Positions 11,024 to 26,169 of a stretch of DNA of 64,000 nt are shown here, in pieces. The DNA is from Nyssa sinensis (Eukaryota > Streptophyta > Magnoliopsida > Cornales > Nyssaceae). The notes under the pieces were generated by a model that did not search any database, was not told the origin of the DNA, and saw only the letters and a list, made by a program, of their open reading frames with translations. The stretch covers positions 60,690,688-60,754,687 of the forward strand of contig CM018031.1 in assembly GCA_008638375.1 (NCBI GenBank), given 5' to 3'. How positions within the stretch are numbered: position 1 is the first letter of the stretch; each line of letters begins with the position of its first letter. The position numbers and the translations under genes were made by a program.

Positions 11024-13613
11024 TTAGGCCATCTCCTTGACTTCCCCAACGGCTACCATCTCTCTGCTGCCCCCATAATTGACTGTGCAGGACAGCTCTT
11101 TCATAACCCTTCTCAGACGTTTGGCTGATCTGTCTGCCTTGTTTATCTCAGAGCCATTACTGTAACCTGGTCTTGGCATAGAGTTACTCATGATGATTTC
11201 TCTAAATAAGTCCGTCAACTGTTCCTCAAAACCTGCACATGTGACTCCCAGAAGTTTACTTACTTTTCCCATTTTCCGGAGCACCCAACTGTCCGATTGA
11301 GTCTGTTGCATTCGTAAAAGGTCTGCCTTGTGCTCCTCTTGAAACTGAAGAGTAGCATTGGAAAAACCAGCCGGCAAAACAACTGCTAATGGATTGTAAT
11401 CCTCTGGATTTTCCAAAAAAACCTAACTTCGCAACACCATGTCACCTCTATGATCAGCTGTCAGAGACTGCAAGTCTTGAATGGACGTCGATTCATCTTC
11501 AGCCGAAAAGGAACAACCTGCTACCAAATTGTGTTGAAACGGGTCCGGGCAGTAGCTGTTTTCCAGATATTGGAGGAAATCAGACTCATCTGCCATGCTA
11601 TTGTGATCGGAGTCATGCCAGTCAGAACTGCTCTCCACCTGCGCAATCTGCTTCTCCGAGCTTCCGTGTCCCTGTGGAGTACCTGTCTCCAACCTCCGGT
11701 GGACGTCGCTGGGATCGCAAGCTGCGGCTTCTCTCTGTTCCGTAGCTACTTCTGCCACTGAAGAGGATGGAATAAACTGAGAGGAAGTCCCTGGATCAGC
11801 CGTGGTAGTTGGGTTCTGTTTGGAGGTTTGAAGATGGGCCGTAGAAGCCACACCAGGCGCAGAGATGTGCTCTGATCTGGGCTCCATGTGGGCCGGCCTA
11901 GGCCCTCCTTTTGCACCTCCTTTCTTTTGGGCTAGCCTGATTCTTTCCTTGGGCAGCCCATTGAATGACCTAGCGTGGGCCGAAGGAGACTCCCTCAGCA
12001 CTGAGAAGCGCCCCGAATTGGGCTCATGCTGGACTAACCCATGCCCTCTTATATCTCCTCCATTCCTTTGGGCCAGCATGTAATGTTTCTTGGACAGCCC
12101 ATTAAAATTTACCCCTTGAATAATAGACGGGCCCAATCCATTGCTGAAGTCCTTTTGCTTTTGGAACTGGCCCAAACCTTGCGGCCCATCATAAAAGGCA
12201 TTAGAAAGGCCCTCAAAGCCCCGTCTCCTAAAAGGTTCTGGATTGTTCCTGCGAACAGAAAGCCACCGACCATGCGACCTTCTTTCATCTGTAAATTTTT
12301 GAAATTTCAAAGCCTATGCAGAAGCGACAGGGAGATGGCGTCCAAGGTTGGATTTGTCAGGGTGTCTCAGTCCCTCATCAGAGAGTCGAAGCTCCCGTTC
12401 GGAGTGTCGTAGCCCCAAATCACAGTGTCGTACTCTCTTGTCAGGCGGTCGCAATCCTTTGTCAGGATTGCGTCGAGCGATCCGACGCGCCCTTGGCGCG
12501 TGTGTTCCCGGAACGACCATCCCCTCGCCGTCAGTGACCACTGCATCTTCCGGCCAACTTGGAACCATCTCCACGCACCTAGGCCCAGCTTCCGACCAGA
12601 TTGGAATGGTGAAGAACCAACTCCCACATTTGATGCTGAAGGAGGCGGGAATAACTTCTGGTCGGCTGCGAACTAGAATCCTTGCCCACCTCAGATGCCT
12701 TCGAGCTGCCGTATCCCTGTCCATCGTCACGAACTCGTCGCACCGGTTTCCCATCTCACGGAACACTTCCGTGCTCCACAGAAATGCCGGAAGCCCCATC
12801 AGACGAAGCCATATAAAGCCTTGCTCGGTCGGCCCCAAGCTACATTCCCGACGGGGACCATGGTTGTAGTGTCACCGAAAGCCCTTCGAAAGACCAGTGA
12901 TTGTTCCGGAGGATCCTTGTTGCCTCTTTTCCCGACGGCAGTTCGAAAAGAAACCACGCGCCGTGCATGTCGAGGGTCTTCAGACCTGCTTGAATCCCCC
13001 AACTCCGAAGAGCCCAACTGTGGATCTTTTGTCTGTCCGGGATAGGGGTGTCCAAGTTTCCAAACCTGCCGATCAAGCATCGACGGAGGTAGGTCAGTCG
13101 ACTTCTACAGGACTCCAACTGAATCTCGAAATCTTCACGGGCGTGAGCTGGACGAGATTCCACCCTAACTGGGTCCGCAAGCCAATCGTCAATTTTGCAG
13201 ACATCCAGGTAAGACCTTTTACTATGGTTGGGAGAACTTGATTTTGATAATCCTATTTTCCTGAAAGCTTGCGCATAAATCGACCAACCCCCTTGCGTTT
13301 GAACTTCCGGCAAAAAAATAGAGTGAGTTCCTCTCTGCGAACGGCCTTCCACCTTCATGAAATTTCCTTTCCGATTTGAACCTGTTCGCAAAAAGAGACT
13401 CCTGTTGCGTCCATGCAGTCCGAGCGGGAACACAATCCGTTTTCGACCTTCTGAGAAGGCCTCCAATGTGTTGCAAAGCCATTCCAACTCCCACCTGAGA
13501 ACCCATAATCTTCGTACCACACCTATACCTCGTTCAATGAGTTGAAAAACTTCACCCGTTTCATCCACTTCATGAACGACATCAAACGATTTTTCCCCAA
13601 TTTGTGCAAACAT
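11024..13613 (-). pseudogene. LINE ORF1: gag-like protein with DUF4283-type domain, broken
   Basis: The frame starts at 13613. A DUF4283-like region lies at about 13020-12560, with stretches resembling WALRSWGIQAGLKTLDMHGAWFLFELPS and then GFIWLRLMGLPAFLWS. The frame shifts near 12840 and has in-frame stops near 12312 and 11418. The C-terminal part is low-complexity and rich in Ser, Gln and His. ORF1 proteins of plant L1 elements bind the element RNA; no CCHC knuckle was recognised here. It is non-functional. Confidence 0.8.
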
Positions 13614-14274
13614 ACTTAAACCTTAATCATTTCTCCCTTCAATCCCAGAAATTGTGCAAACATCTGCTGAACAATATGACCTACCAAACCTGCTTGACAT
13701 TGCTTATCTCCTCTTGAATCCTCCACAGGTGCTCTCAAATCTCCAATACACAGCAACAAAGAGGCAGGGGGATTTTTAAATCATCTTCCTATTCATTGTT
13801 CAGTCAATCAAGATCCCTGGCAAGTTTACTTCTTAGTTGAAGAGTTTGTAGAGCAGGAAGGAGGAAGAAGGCGCTTGATGAGAATTATCAACTGAGATGG
13901 ACCCAGATGCGAATAAGCAGAGAAAGATCGAAAAAACTGAGATCCAACGTGAAAACTTCGTCATTGATCTAAGCTTGAGGGATTATCTTGCAAATACGAT
14001 ACTGTTAGGGGCGGCTGTAGAGAATTGCACGGAAAGAAATACCATCATGAGATGGCAAAGAAGCCAGGGGTGGGTTTTGAAAGCATGGAGTGAGAGAAGA
14101 AATGGCATCTCAAGAAGCCATGGCCGAGGGTGCAGGTTAAGAATCTTGAGCCAATTTTTGAAGGTTACTACCGCAGAGAAAGCCCTAAAAAATGGGTCTC
14201 GCAGACTTGCAATGGAATGTAGGGATTCGAGTCCCGTGAGAATGGAAGATGTCAGTGATAGTTTTTTTCTTTTT

Positions 14275-14276
<2 letters not shown>

Positions 14277-14330
<54 letters not shown>
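14277..14330. repeat. (GA)n microsatellite at the LINE 5' end
   Basis: About 54 bp of pure ga repeat. On the LINE strand this is a (TC)n run within 10-65 bp of the element's 5' terminus, so it is probably part of the LINE 5'UTR that may have expanded. The plus-strand frame at 13897-14361 is antisense to this 5'UTR. Confidence 0.85.
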
Positions 14331-14334
<4 letters not shown>

Positions 14335-14340
14335 CATACG

Positions 14341-14359
14341 CACCAGCATCGTAATTATT
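14341..14359. repeat. Right target-site duplication of the 7-kb LINE
   Basis: Reads caccagcatcgtaattatt, one mismatch from 7281-7299. It marks the LINE 5' boundary at 14340. Confidence 0.9.
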
Positions 14360-16025
14360 GATTTGAATTTAAGCAGCCATACGATGTTTGGGACATTGCT
14401 CAAGGGCTTTGAGTTCCATTTTACGAATATATTTGGAATGGGACCTGTGAAATAATTTCAGTGATATATCCCGTCTGATGGCAGTGATTTTGACCCTTAT
14501 TTTCTTACACAAAACATTTACATACGTTTGTTTGTATACATACATATTATTTTCACGTACTGTTTGACACATCCCTTCAAGTGATGGGCTTAAGTGAAGA
14601 TTCAAATGACTAAACCAGTTGCGCTTCTCTGACAGTAAAATGTTGCAATCCCTATAAGTATCTGAGAGTCCAGAACTTGGAATTTAAAATTAGTTGGATG
14701 TCTCTGATAGAATGTTTTGGTGGCTTTCAGCTGTTGAGTCCCCCCCCCCCCCCCCCCAAACCAAAACAAATAGATTGGATGGGCTTATATGTCAAATTCT
14801 GTCTTTTGGGCCTTGTGCCCTTCATATAGCTGTCACCGGGGCCACACCTTAGCCGAGTTTACTCTTTTATGTAATAAATAGTGTAATGCCTGGTTTTAAG
14901 TTTTAACCTAACAAAAAGAAGGGGGTGGGGGAATAAGCATATGTGGATCAGGTGGATTTCTTTGTGTTCATTGGTAACTGATAAATAGAAAGATACAAGG
15001 ACTGTAATCCGCTTTGGGATTTTCTCCACTCTTAGCATATCTTAAAACATTTTTAGATCTCTTTCTTCCCATTAGAATTAATGGTTTAAAAATAGTGGCA
15101 TTTTAAACCCTTTTCCTATGGGTTGGAATGTTGGATAGAGCTGAACAAGGCGGTGTGCTAGTATGAAATGGTATTTGTTGGGCCAGCCACCTGATCAAGG
15201 TTAAACCTTTTTTTTTTTTTAAGTCAAGGTTAAACCAAATCTGACAAGCCACCTAATCAAGGGCTACGGCAAATTGGATGAATGTCTTCTTGTTATCATA
15301 GCATTTGCTTTTCCATCTATTGTGTCTTTCCTATGTATGGCTGAATTACTTGGGACATGTTTGAAACTTATTGATACAGAAAGGCTTATAGTTGCCATTA
15401 AAGTTCAGTTTGCAGCTTGATTGGTGTCTGTGTATATTGTGGGGGTGTTGGGAGGCGGTAACCTAATGAGAGTCTATTTTAGATGCTGCAAGATTTTTGT
15501 CATATTGAGTAAAGAAAAGGAACACACACATGCATATATATAGTTTTAGCTAAGTTCTCTTTCAAATAAATTTTCAGAAGAGCAGAGCCATTCCATTAGA
15601 AGGAGAGGGTGTGCTTTTATATAAGAAATAAGAACATTGGTGGTTCTCCAGGTTTTCAATGTGGAAATTGTATCCCCCCCCCACCTTTCCTGCTTTTATG
15701 TTTTTGCATGCCCACTTCTTCCAATCATTATGCTGGATGCATATTAAGAAACACATAATGTTTTCTTCTTTACTGCAATGCAAATATGTATTTGTTGCCC
15801 TTTATGCACAAGAAGTGTAATTTTTGGGGCAACTTCACTTTTAATAACGTGCACTCCTTAACAGTACACTCATGCATACGCTTAGCAATCACATGGGTAT
15901 AGGTGTAAGTGGAGTTCAGATGATGCTTTCTATATTATTACCAATTACTAAATTTATCTTGCTTTGAATTTCATGTGTCCAAAACATAATCAGGAACAGG
16001 GAGGTGTTTTTTCATTGCCGACTCG

Positions 16026-19000
16026 ATGAAGCATATTGTGAAGATTATGACGTTGCTAGTGGCCATTGCTGCATTTTGGATTGGCCTCTTGCAGATGTCA
16101 GTGATTCCATCAAGCCATACTTGGTTGGTGAGCTCCTTCCTCTAGTCGTATTATTTATTTGGTTAACTATACATTTCTTCATTTGTTCTACAGATTAATT
16201 TATCCTGTCACCTTTTTCCCCAGCTACCTCTATACTTAATTGTGTCATTAGGATGCTATGGCCTATTAATGGTTGGAGTTGGTTTGATGCAATTTCCTAC
16301 TTGCCCTCAAGAGGCGCTACTATTACAGCAGGTATTTCATTTTTCCTTTTTTTTTAAAGCTGCTTATAAATACTTATTACCTTGTCACATATTTATCTAT
16401 TGACTTTGTAAATCCCTTTGTTAAGATTTCTTCATTAGTTGACAATTTTACTAATTTTTCCTGTTTATTTTTCATTTATATAGGTTGGGAAAAAAATCAG
16501 TGATTTAAGAATTCACATATCAATTACAATGATTGTTAAGGTATTTCAGAGAAAAAATAATAATTCAGGGGACAATGAGGAAGCATAGGCCTCAGTTAAA
16601 ACATAACGAAGTTTTGATGCATAAGAATGCAAACTACGTGCGTGCGCACACACACTAACACTAGGAAAGGGTGCATTATAGATGGCTGATAACAGAATTT
16701 CTTTGTCTTTTTTATTTAAAATTTTATATCGAAATCCTGATATAAAAAGTTGTCGTAGTGTGTAGATATTTTACTTTAATTTTGTTCAATAATGTGATGT
16801 TTTGATGCTGCATTGGAACACATTTTGGTGTGCTTTTCATGTTCATGATATAAAGTGGAATTATTTAAAAATAAATGTACAAGTTATTGGAAATTATGAA
16901 TTTTTCTTTCCCAAATAATCGGGGGGTTATTAAAACCAAAACCTATGCTGGTTCACACTCTCATTTACAACTAAATAACATTCAAGAAGAAATAATTTCT
17001 TGACATAAGTTGAGTTTTTGAAAACTATGGAGTATAGGATTAGTTTGGATATGGGCTTGTAGTCCAAGTGGTATTAGGACACAGTCTCTATGTTTTAAGG
17101 TTGGATTTCAATCCCCATCATACTTCCCTTGAAAAAAGTTAATAATGTTTTTATTATGTTCTTAAATTTGTCAAAAAGATATAATTGTGTTATGTTTGGT
17201 GTAGATTAGTTTGGCTGATGTAATCAATAAAAGTGATTAAATCAAATTCTGTTTTGAAAATTTTAGCTTAGTTAACCGAGTAAAAATGATTTTTTTATAA
17301 TTGATTATATAAAAAAATAATTAAATCATAACCTAGTCTTGTACTGATTATTTTTTAAATATCTTCATACTTATATGTAAGAATTCAAAATTAAAAAATG
17401 AACTACTTTTCTTATATGTAATAAGTTGATAACCAAAGTTTTTTTTTTTTTATCTAACTATTTAAATATCAATCAATTATATAATAATCATTTATGTAAT
17501 AATCAAAATCAGTTTAAAAAATCTAAACTATAGTTACTAGAAAACGCTAATACCGTAGTGATTTTCATTTTGGTACATGCGTTTCAAAACAGGGAACACT
17601 TGTGTTCTGGAGTACTAAATTTAGCGATCTGAAATAATTTCTTCTCTAAGTTTCCTCCGAATAGAAAAATAATATTAAAAATTAAACAAAAATCAAGAGA
17701 TTAACATAAATAGGTGTGCTTAGTTGCATACATTTACATGTTCCATTCTAATGTAATAAATTTTCGTAACTCTATGACTAATCAAAAAAAAAAATTCGTA
17801 ACTATGTGAAGATCTTGTGCACTTCAGTGATAGTAATTTTCACTCCTCATCTTTGGGCGAAAAGAAGAAAACATTCTTGTAGTTAAGACCTACCCCATTA
17901 TATTCCACCTATGTCTTCTATATAAACCTACCCCCTTATCGTACGCATTTAGAGTATGTAACGTATTGCCATCCTATTCCCGTTCCGCAGACCAAGAGAT
18001 GTCTGTCAAAAGAAAAGTTCATGAGAGCATTCTCAAAAGAAAATTTCACTGGAAAATAACCTTTTGACCGGGAGAGTATACCTTTTGCTCAACAAGTATG
18101 ACCTCAAGAGATGTTTGTTGTGGATTCTACTCATAGGAGGAGTTACGAAAGCAGTTCCATTTGAACGGAGAAGGCCATTTAACACCTGAAACTTATTTGG
18201 ATATTTATTACATAGTTCATTTGCTAAGCCGTGAAGTTGAAGGAGCAAGTCCAGACATGCCAAACCCCAATAAAAGCACTAAATGACATCATAATTATCC
18301 CAAAAAAGGGGCACTAGATGACATCATGAATCCACACAATGGGTGGTACCAACCAAGCAACCGAAAAAAAAAACACTAAATGCCTCACAAATCCACACTA
18401 GATGGCCCATCTTTTCTTTCATTGGTTTTATATCAGGTTGTTCTGTTGACCTTAGATGATAATTTGTAGCAACTTCATTCATTGATTGACCATGCATTTA
18501 ATGGGTCAACATGATAATGCTTATAGTATTACCATATAAATGGAACATTCTGATGGCTTAAATTTTAAAAAGCTTGTCTATTAGAAGTGAAGCTAAGGAC
18601 GTGGAGGTTGAAGGATAGCTGAAGAGACTTGTGTTATGGAGTTATATTCAAAAGAGGAGTTATGAAAGTAGTTCCATTTAAGTGTGAGAAGGTCATTCAA
18701 CATCTAAAATCTGTTTGGGTGGGAGTATGGACTTAACTGAATCTTTTTAAATTGCAATGCCTTTAGGGGGTTACTCTTGGGCAATTAGTTGGATTGTGGA
18801 CTTACCCTGACTTTTTTTATAAATTGCAATGTCCCTTTTTTTCAGTAGTTATTTTGCTGTGGGAACTTTTATATATGTGGACTAAAATTGAGTATTGGTT
18901 CCCTGTACCCATCATGTCCACCATAGTGTTTGGCTAAATCATTTTTTCTTGGGAAGATAGAATAGAGCTCGGTTTCTTCATTTTATGAAGATTTCATTTT

Positions 19001-19108
19001 GTCTTTTCATGTGTTATGGATCATGATATTGGTAGTTTGGTTTTGCAGGACATTGTCGAGGCCAGGGAATTCCTGAAGCAAAGAGGGGTTGATGTGGGTT
19101 CTGACTGA
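16026..19108 (+). CDS. DPMS3: DPMS3, dolichol-phosphate mannose synthase subunit 3
   Basis: Three coding exons, 16026-16127, 16224-16331 and 19049-19108, with both introns in phase 0 and GT-AG borders, join to 89 codons plus stop, the known length of plant DPMS3. The N-terminus (MKHIVKIMTLLVAIAAFWIGLLQ) and centre (LGCYGLLMVGVGLMQFPTCP) match the family. Two hydrophobic helices (about residues 7-24 and 36-56) anchor it in the ER membrane. A short charged cytosolic tail (DIVEAREFLKQRGVDVGSD) is the part that holds the catalytic subunit DPMS1. The complex makes dolichol-phosphate-mannose for N-glycosylation, GPI anchors and O-mannosylation. Another frame across exon 1 (16004-16198) is a shadow. 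Intron 2 is 2.7 kb. An acceptor at 15993 implies an intron in the 5'UTR. No lesion was seen. Confidence 0.95.
17053..17137 (+). repeat. tRNA-derived SINE-like fragment
   Basis: Carries an A-box-like tagtccaagtggta and, about 42 bp on, a B-box-like ggatttcaatcc, then a short A-rich end. It lies in intron 2 of DPMS3. The motifs are degenerate. Confidence 0.4.
17530..17990. repeat. Dispersed repeat, copy B
   Basis: Same-orientation relative of 1340-1760, inside intron 2 of DPMS3. It has small insertions relative to copy A, such as an A run near 17785. Confidence 0.6.
18090..18720. repeat. Degenerate direct repeat pair in DPMS3 intron 2
   Basis: About 18090-18200 and 18600-18715 share ggagttacgaaagcagttcc versus ggagttatgaaagtagttcc, followed by a gagaaggcca / gagaaggtca block and an aacacctgaaa / aacatctaaaa block. 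Just beyond, a ggactta...aaattgcaatg unit occurs at about 18728 and 18789. No coding content. Confidence 0.55.
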
Positions 19109-20560
19109 TCTGATGTTAGAATTTTTCTTTTTGGATGCTTGAAAGGGGACCTAACTCAACAAGAAAATCTCATAAACTTGAAATCTGCAACTGTGGTTTT
19201 GTATTGGAGCTGCCCATATAGAGGAAGAGGAGTGTTCCATCTGGTTGAGAAATCAGATTAATGTTGAGGCTGAGAGGCAAAATCTAATTCCAAAGCAAAT
19301 TTTTTGTTTTCCTCATATATGGGCCATTGAACTTGGAGAAATTGACTTTTATATACTTATAAACCCGTCATACATGCTATAGCTTATTGCGTACATGCTA
19401 AAGGGGCAAGGGGCAAGGGGCAAGCGCAGCACATGCCATGTGATGAATGATGATAATGAGGACTGGGATCTATTGCACACTTCCTTCTTCGCCATTAATT
19501 GTGTGTTAGACCATCAAACGCAGGAAGAATTAGAGTGTGTTGGCCCATGTGATGAATGATGATAATGAGAGTGCAGAATATCACTTGCAGTTTGAAATGA
19601 CCAAAACTGAAGCCACCTACCGGATATGATTTAATAGATTGATTCTGAAATTTTTGACTGTTTGCATGTCACAACACGTAAAAGTGTGTATGCAAGAAGC
19701 TTGCAAAAAAAGGGGAAAAAAAAACAACCCTAATCTTAAAATTTTGTTTGGTTGATGTTGAGCTACGAATTGGGTTTTTCATATAGCCTTGTATGGACAG
19801 TGTAATAAAAGAATTTAGAGAAAAATATTAAAATGCCTCTAAAATAAATTTTTTAATTTAAAATATTTATGATATATTTTTTTATTTAAAAAGTTTAAAA
19901 AATAAATTTTTAATACGTAAAAGTAAAAATATTAATTTTTATCTTAACGTTGTTAAAAAATATTATTAATTATACTAAAATGATTTTTAAGATATTTTTT
20001 TAAAAAATATATAAGATAAAATTTTTATCCCAAAAAATTATAACATTTCATAAAATAAAAATTTATTTTTAAGCATTTTAGATAAATAAAAAATATTATA
20101 TATTATTTTTTTAGATCAAAAAATTTATTGTATCTATTAATTAGTATTTTTTAAAATATATTTAAACGGTTATTTTAGTTTAATCAATAATATTTTTTTT
20201 ATCGGTATTAAGATGAAATTTAATAATTAAACTTTTTTGTTTTAAAAATATATTTTTTGATCTTTTAGATATAAAAAATATATCATGAATTTTTTGAATA
20301 AAAAAATTATTTTAAAATTATTTTCAATAATTTAATAGAATAACTCTTATTTTATTTTGATTTTAGCATCTTCAATTGGTAAATCATTTATTTCAATTGA
20401 GCAATAATATTTGAAATTATATAATTAATGTAAATTTGTGATATTATTTTGAATAGATATTTGAGAGAACAAATTTTGGAAGCTTTGTATTTTTTGAAAA
20501 AAAAAAAGGTATTTTTTTAAATGCGAAATAATAGCAATTTTTTTAAATGCACATTTCCCC
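19109..20560. other. DPMS3 3' region and AT-rich spacer
   Basis: The first few hundred bases should contain the DPMS3 3'UTR. A small ggggcaa triple repeat lies near 19402-19424. The word catgtgatgaatgatgataa occurs twice, near 19437 and 19548. From 19800 the sequence is extremely AT-rich with no gene. Confidence 0.5.
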
Positions 20561-20565
20561 CCGTA

Positions 20566-20577
20566 CTATATAAATAG
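20566..20577 (+). promoter_or_regulatory. TATA box of RPB10
   Basis: Reads ctatataaatag, 66 bp upstream of the RPB10 ATG at 20643. Transcription would then start near 20600 with a 5'UTR of about 40 bp. Confidence 0.65.
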
Positions 20578-20642
20578 GGTCATATGTAGTCTCTTCTTCG
20601 AATCACAGGCGAACTGAGGGAGGAAGGCTAGGGCAACCAAAG

Positions 20643-24188
<3,546 letters not shown>

Positions 24189-26169
24189 AGGGGCATGTGG
24201 AGTTGCAAGAAATTGATGTTTGTTAGGATATGAGTTCCTGTATCTGCAGAGAGTTTTCTTTGTAGGAGTTTAATTTTGGAATAGGATGAAGCAGTTGGTA
24301 TTTGGGAAGACAAAAGGAATGTGCTTTTAACATAACTATTATCGTTCCTAATTGTTGCTATGATTTGTGTGCTCTGCTCGAGTATGGAACCTATCCACTA
24401 GTTTGAATAGTAATAGAAAGAGTACCATTTGCTGTTTGTTATGGTTGGTAATCTTCTTAAAGAAATTATTTAGGAGATGGTGACGATGAACCAGCTGCTG
24501 CTATTGCTAAAGCCTCTTGGCATATGGCGTTGATAATTCATGCAACTTATGATGTTATTATATGGTGAGATTACGATTCTTGATTGGAGTATGAATTCAA
24601 AAATAAATTGATTTGAATGACATGCATAAAGTTATATAAGAAAAATTCATAAAGTGACTAGAATTTGACCTTCTTGGTTAATTTGAAAAATCAAAGCACG
24701 TGTCCTGCTAAGCAGAGTTGTACATGTGAATACTTGTAGTTTATCAGATTAAAACTTGATTCAACCAATCAAGGAACCTAGAAAATATAAGTTGTTTAAA
24801 AACTCATTTTAAAAAAATTGATGTGACATGAGTATAATTTGAAATTTTAATGAATTTCACACCTGTGGGGAGGTATTTAAATTTTTTTTTTAAGTTTTTA
24901 TTGCTGTAAAAATTAGAAGTGACAAATGTTATTCAAATTTGTGTATCCGTCCTAACTCATTCATTTAGTTAACGGTTTATAAACGGGTTGGGTAATAAGG
25001 AATTTGTTAATTTAGCGGATTAATACGGGTTGAATATGGGTGTTTGACGGATTGAGAATGAAAAATAATAAAATAGTATAAGAATATATATATATATATA
25101 TTTTAAACGTACAAAAATAAAAAGGATATTTTTATCATTTTGAAAAACTGAAATGAAGGGAAGTATGTAATTTGTTAGTAAAAGTAAGAAAGGGTAATAT
25201 AATTTTAAAAATTTTAGAAATTTTTTATAATTGTCAAAAATTTTAAAAAAAAATTAACGTAACTTACTCTAAAATTTATTCTCTTCGCAGCGGGACAACA
25301 AGACATTGACGTAAATAAACACACTACTCCTAAGGTGTGAAAGTGATTAATAAAACCTTTATTAATTTGTACGTATTTTTTAATAATTAATATTTAATAA
25401 GTTAAAAAATATATTTTTTGAAGTATTAATTCATATTAAAAAAACCTATTGTATGATTAATTATTAATATAAAAAACATATTTATATGCATATATCACAT
25501 TTACCATAATTTAATGAATAAAATCAATAATCTTTATTTTATAAAAATATTATAAACTTTGTATTCAAGTGATATTATTTACTCATTATAAAAAAAAAAA
25601 AAAGAAGTAAAGTTCAAGTACTTATAAGAGTAATGAAAAGAGAGATTAATAGAATCGTCAAATCAAATTTTTTGTACCACATCGGTGGTAGCAGCAAATG
25701 TTGCTTCCCAAACCCTAATGATAACCATGGACGCGTGTCCAATAAGCGCTTTCACTTTTAGGTGAATCCATCATACCAGAGGTGCTTCAATACTCTCCCA
25801 AAATGCTTAAGTGGTGGAGTACAAGCCTTGTACCGACGCTCATGGCTTCACTTGCAGTCTCCTCTCGCTATCTTTTTAAAATATATAAACACACGCACTA
25901 TTTGTACAGAGAACACTGATTTGCCTCTAAATTTCAGATTAAAAATAGCCTATCTTTTACGCATTTCATGAGCTTTTCGTCCCCCTTCTTTCTGTTACCT
26001 CTCTCCACATTCTCTCTTCTTTATATATCTATCATTTTAAGCTGTTTTTTCGACTAATTAATCCGCCATTTATACACAGAATAACTTTTTGACAGTTTAT
26101 AGCAAAGCCAAAGCCAGAGGCACAAAATGCACCACTGGCTCTAATTTTGGATCTGAAATTCTTAAAGAG
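24189..26169. other. RPB10 3' region and spacer before the trypsin-like gene
   Basis: Contains the RPB10 3'UTR and then AT-rich sequence with no recognised gene. A short (AT)n lies at about 25087-25102. The last few hundred bases (25680-26169) should hold the promoter and 5'UTR of the trypsin-like gene. A non-ATG frame extends upstream of 26170 but gives no recognisable protein. Confidence 0.5.

Larger units (their letters stand above)
7300..14340 (-). mobile_element. Nearly full-length L1-type LINE (non-LTR retrotransposon)
   Basis: On the minus strand the element runs from a 5' end at 14340 to a short A-rich tail at about 7300. The order is a 5'UTR of about 730 bp that begins with a (TC)n run, ORF1 (13613-11024), ORF2 (11012-7507) and a 3'UTR ending in a cttatcaaaaaa-type tail. 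A 19-bp duplication flanks it, as expected for target-primed reverse transcription. Both ORFs carry stops and frameshifts, so it is inactive. The same 3' signature (tacttcttacttatcaaaa) recurs in the stub at 22299 and the nested copy at 47261, defining a local family. The retained 5' end is unusual, since every other LINE here is 5'-truncated. Confidence 0.93.

Noticed and set aside
12348..12869. A 173-codon plus-strand frame
   Set aside because: It is antisense to LINE ORF1. The minus strand gives recognisable DUF4283-type sense.
13897..14361. A 154-codon plus-strand frame beginning MDPDANKQ and ending in an Arg-Glu repeat
   Set aside because: It lies antisense to the LINE 5'UTR, inside the element bounded by the 19-bp duplication, and its end is the translated (GA)n microsatellite.
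16004..16198. A 64-codon frame across DPMS3 exon 1
   Set aside because: A different frame starting at 16026 gives the conserved DPMS3 N-terminus and splices cleanly.
19402..19424. A CRISPR-like or regulatory array, from the ggggcaa triple repeat
   Set aside because: It is only three 7-bp units with no spacers, in a plant genome: a trivial minisatellite.
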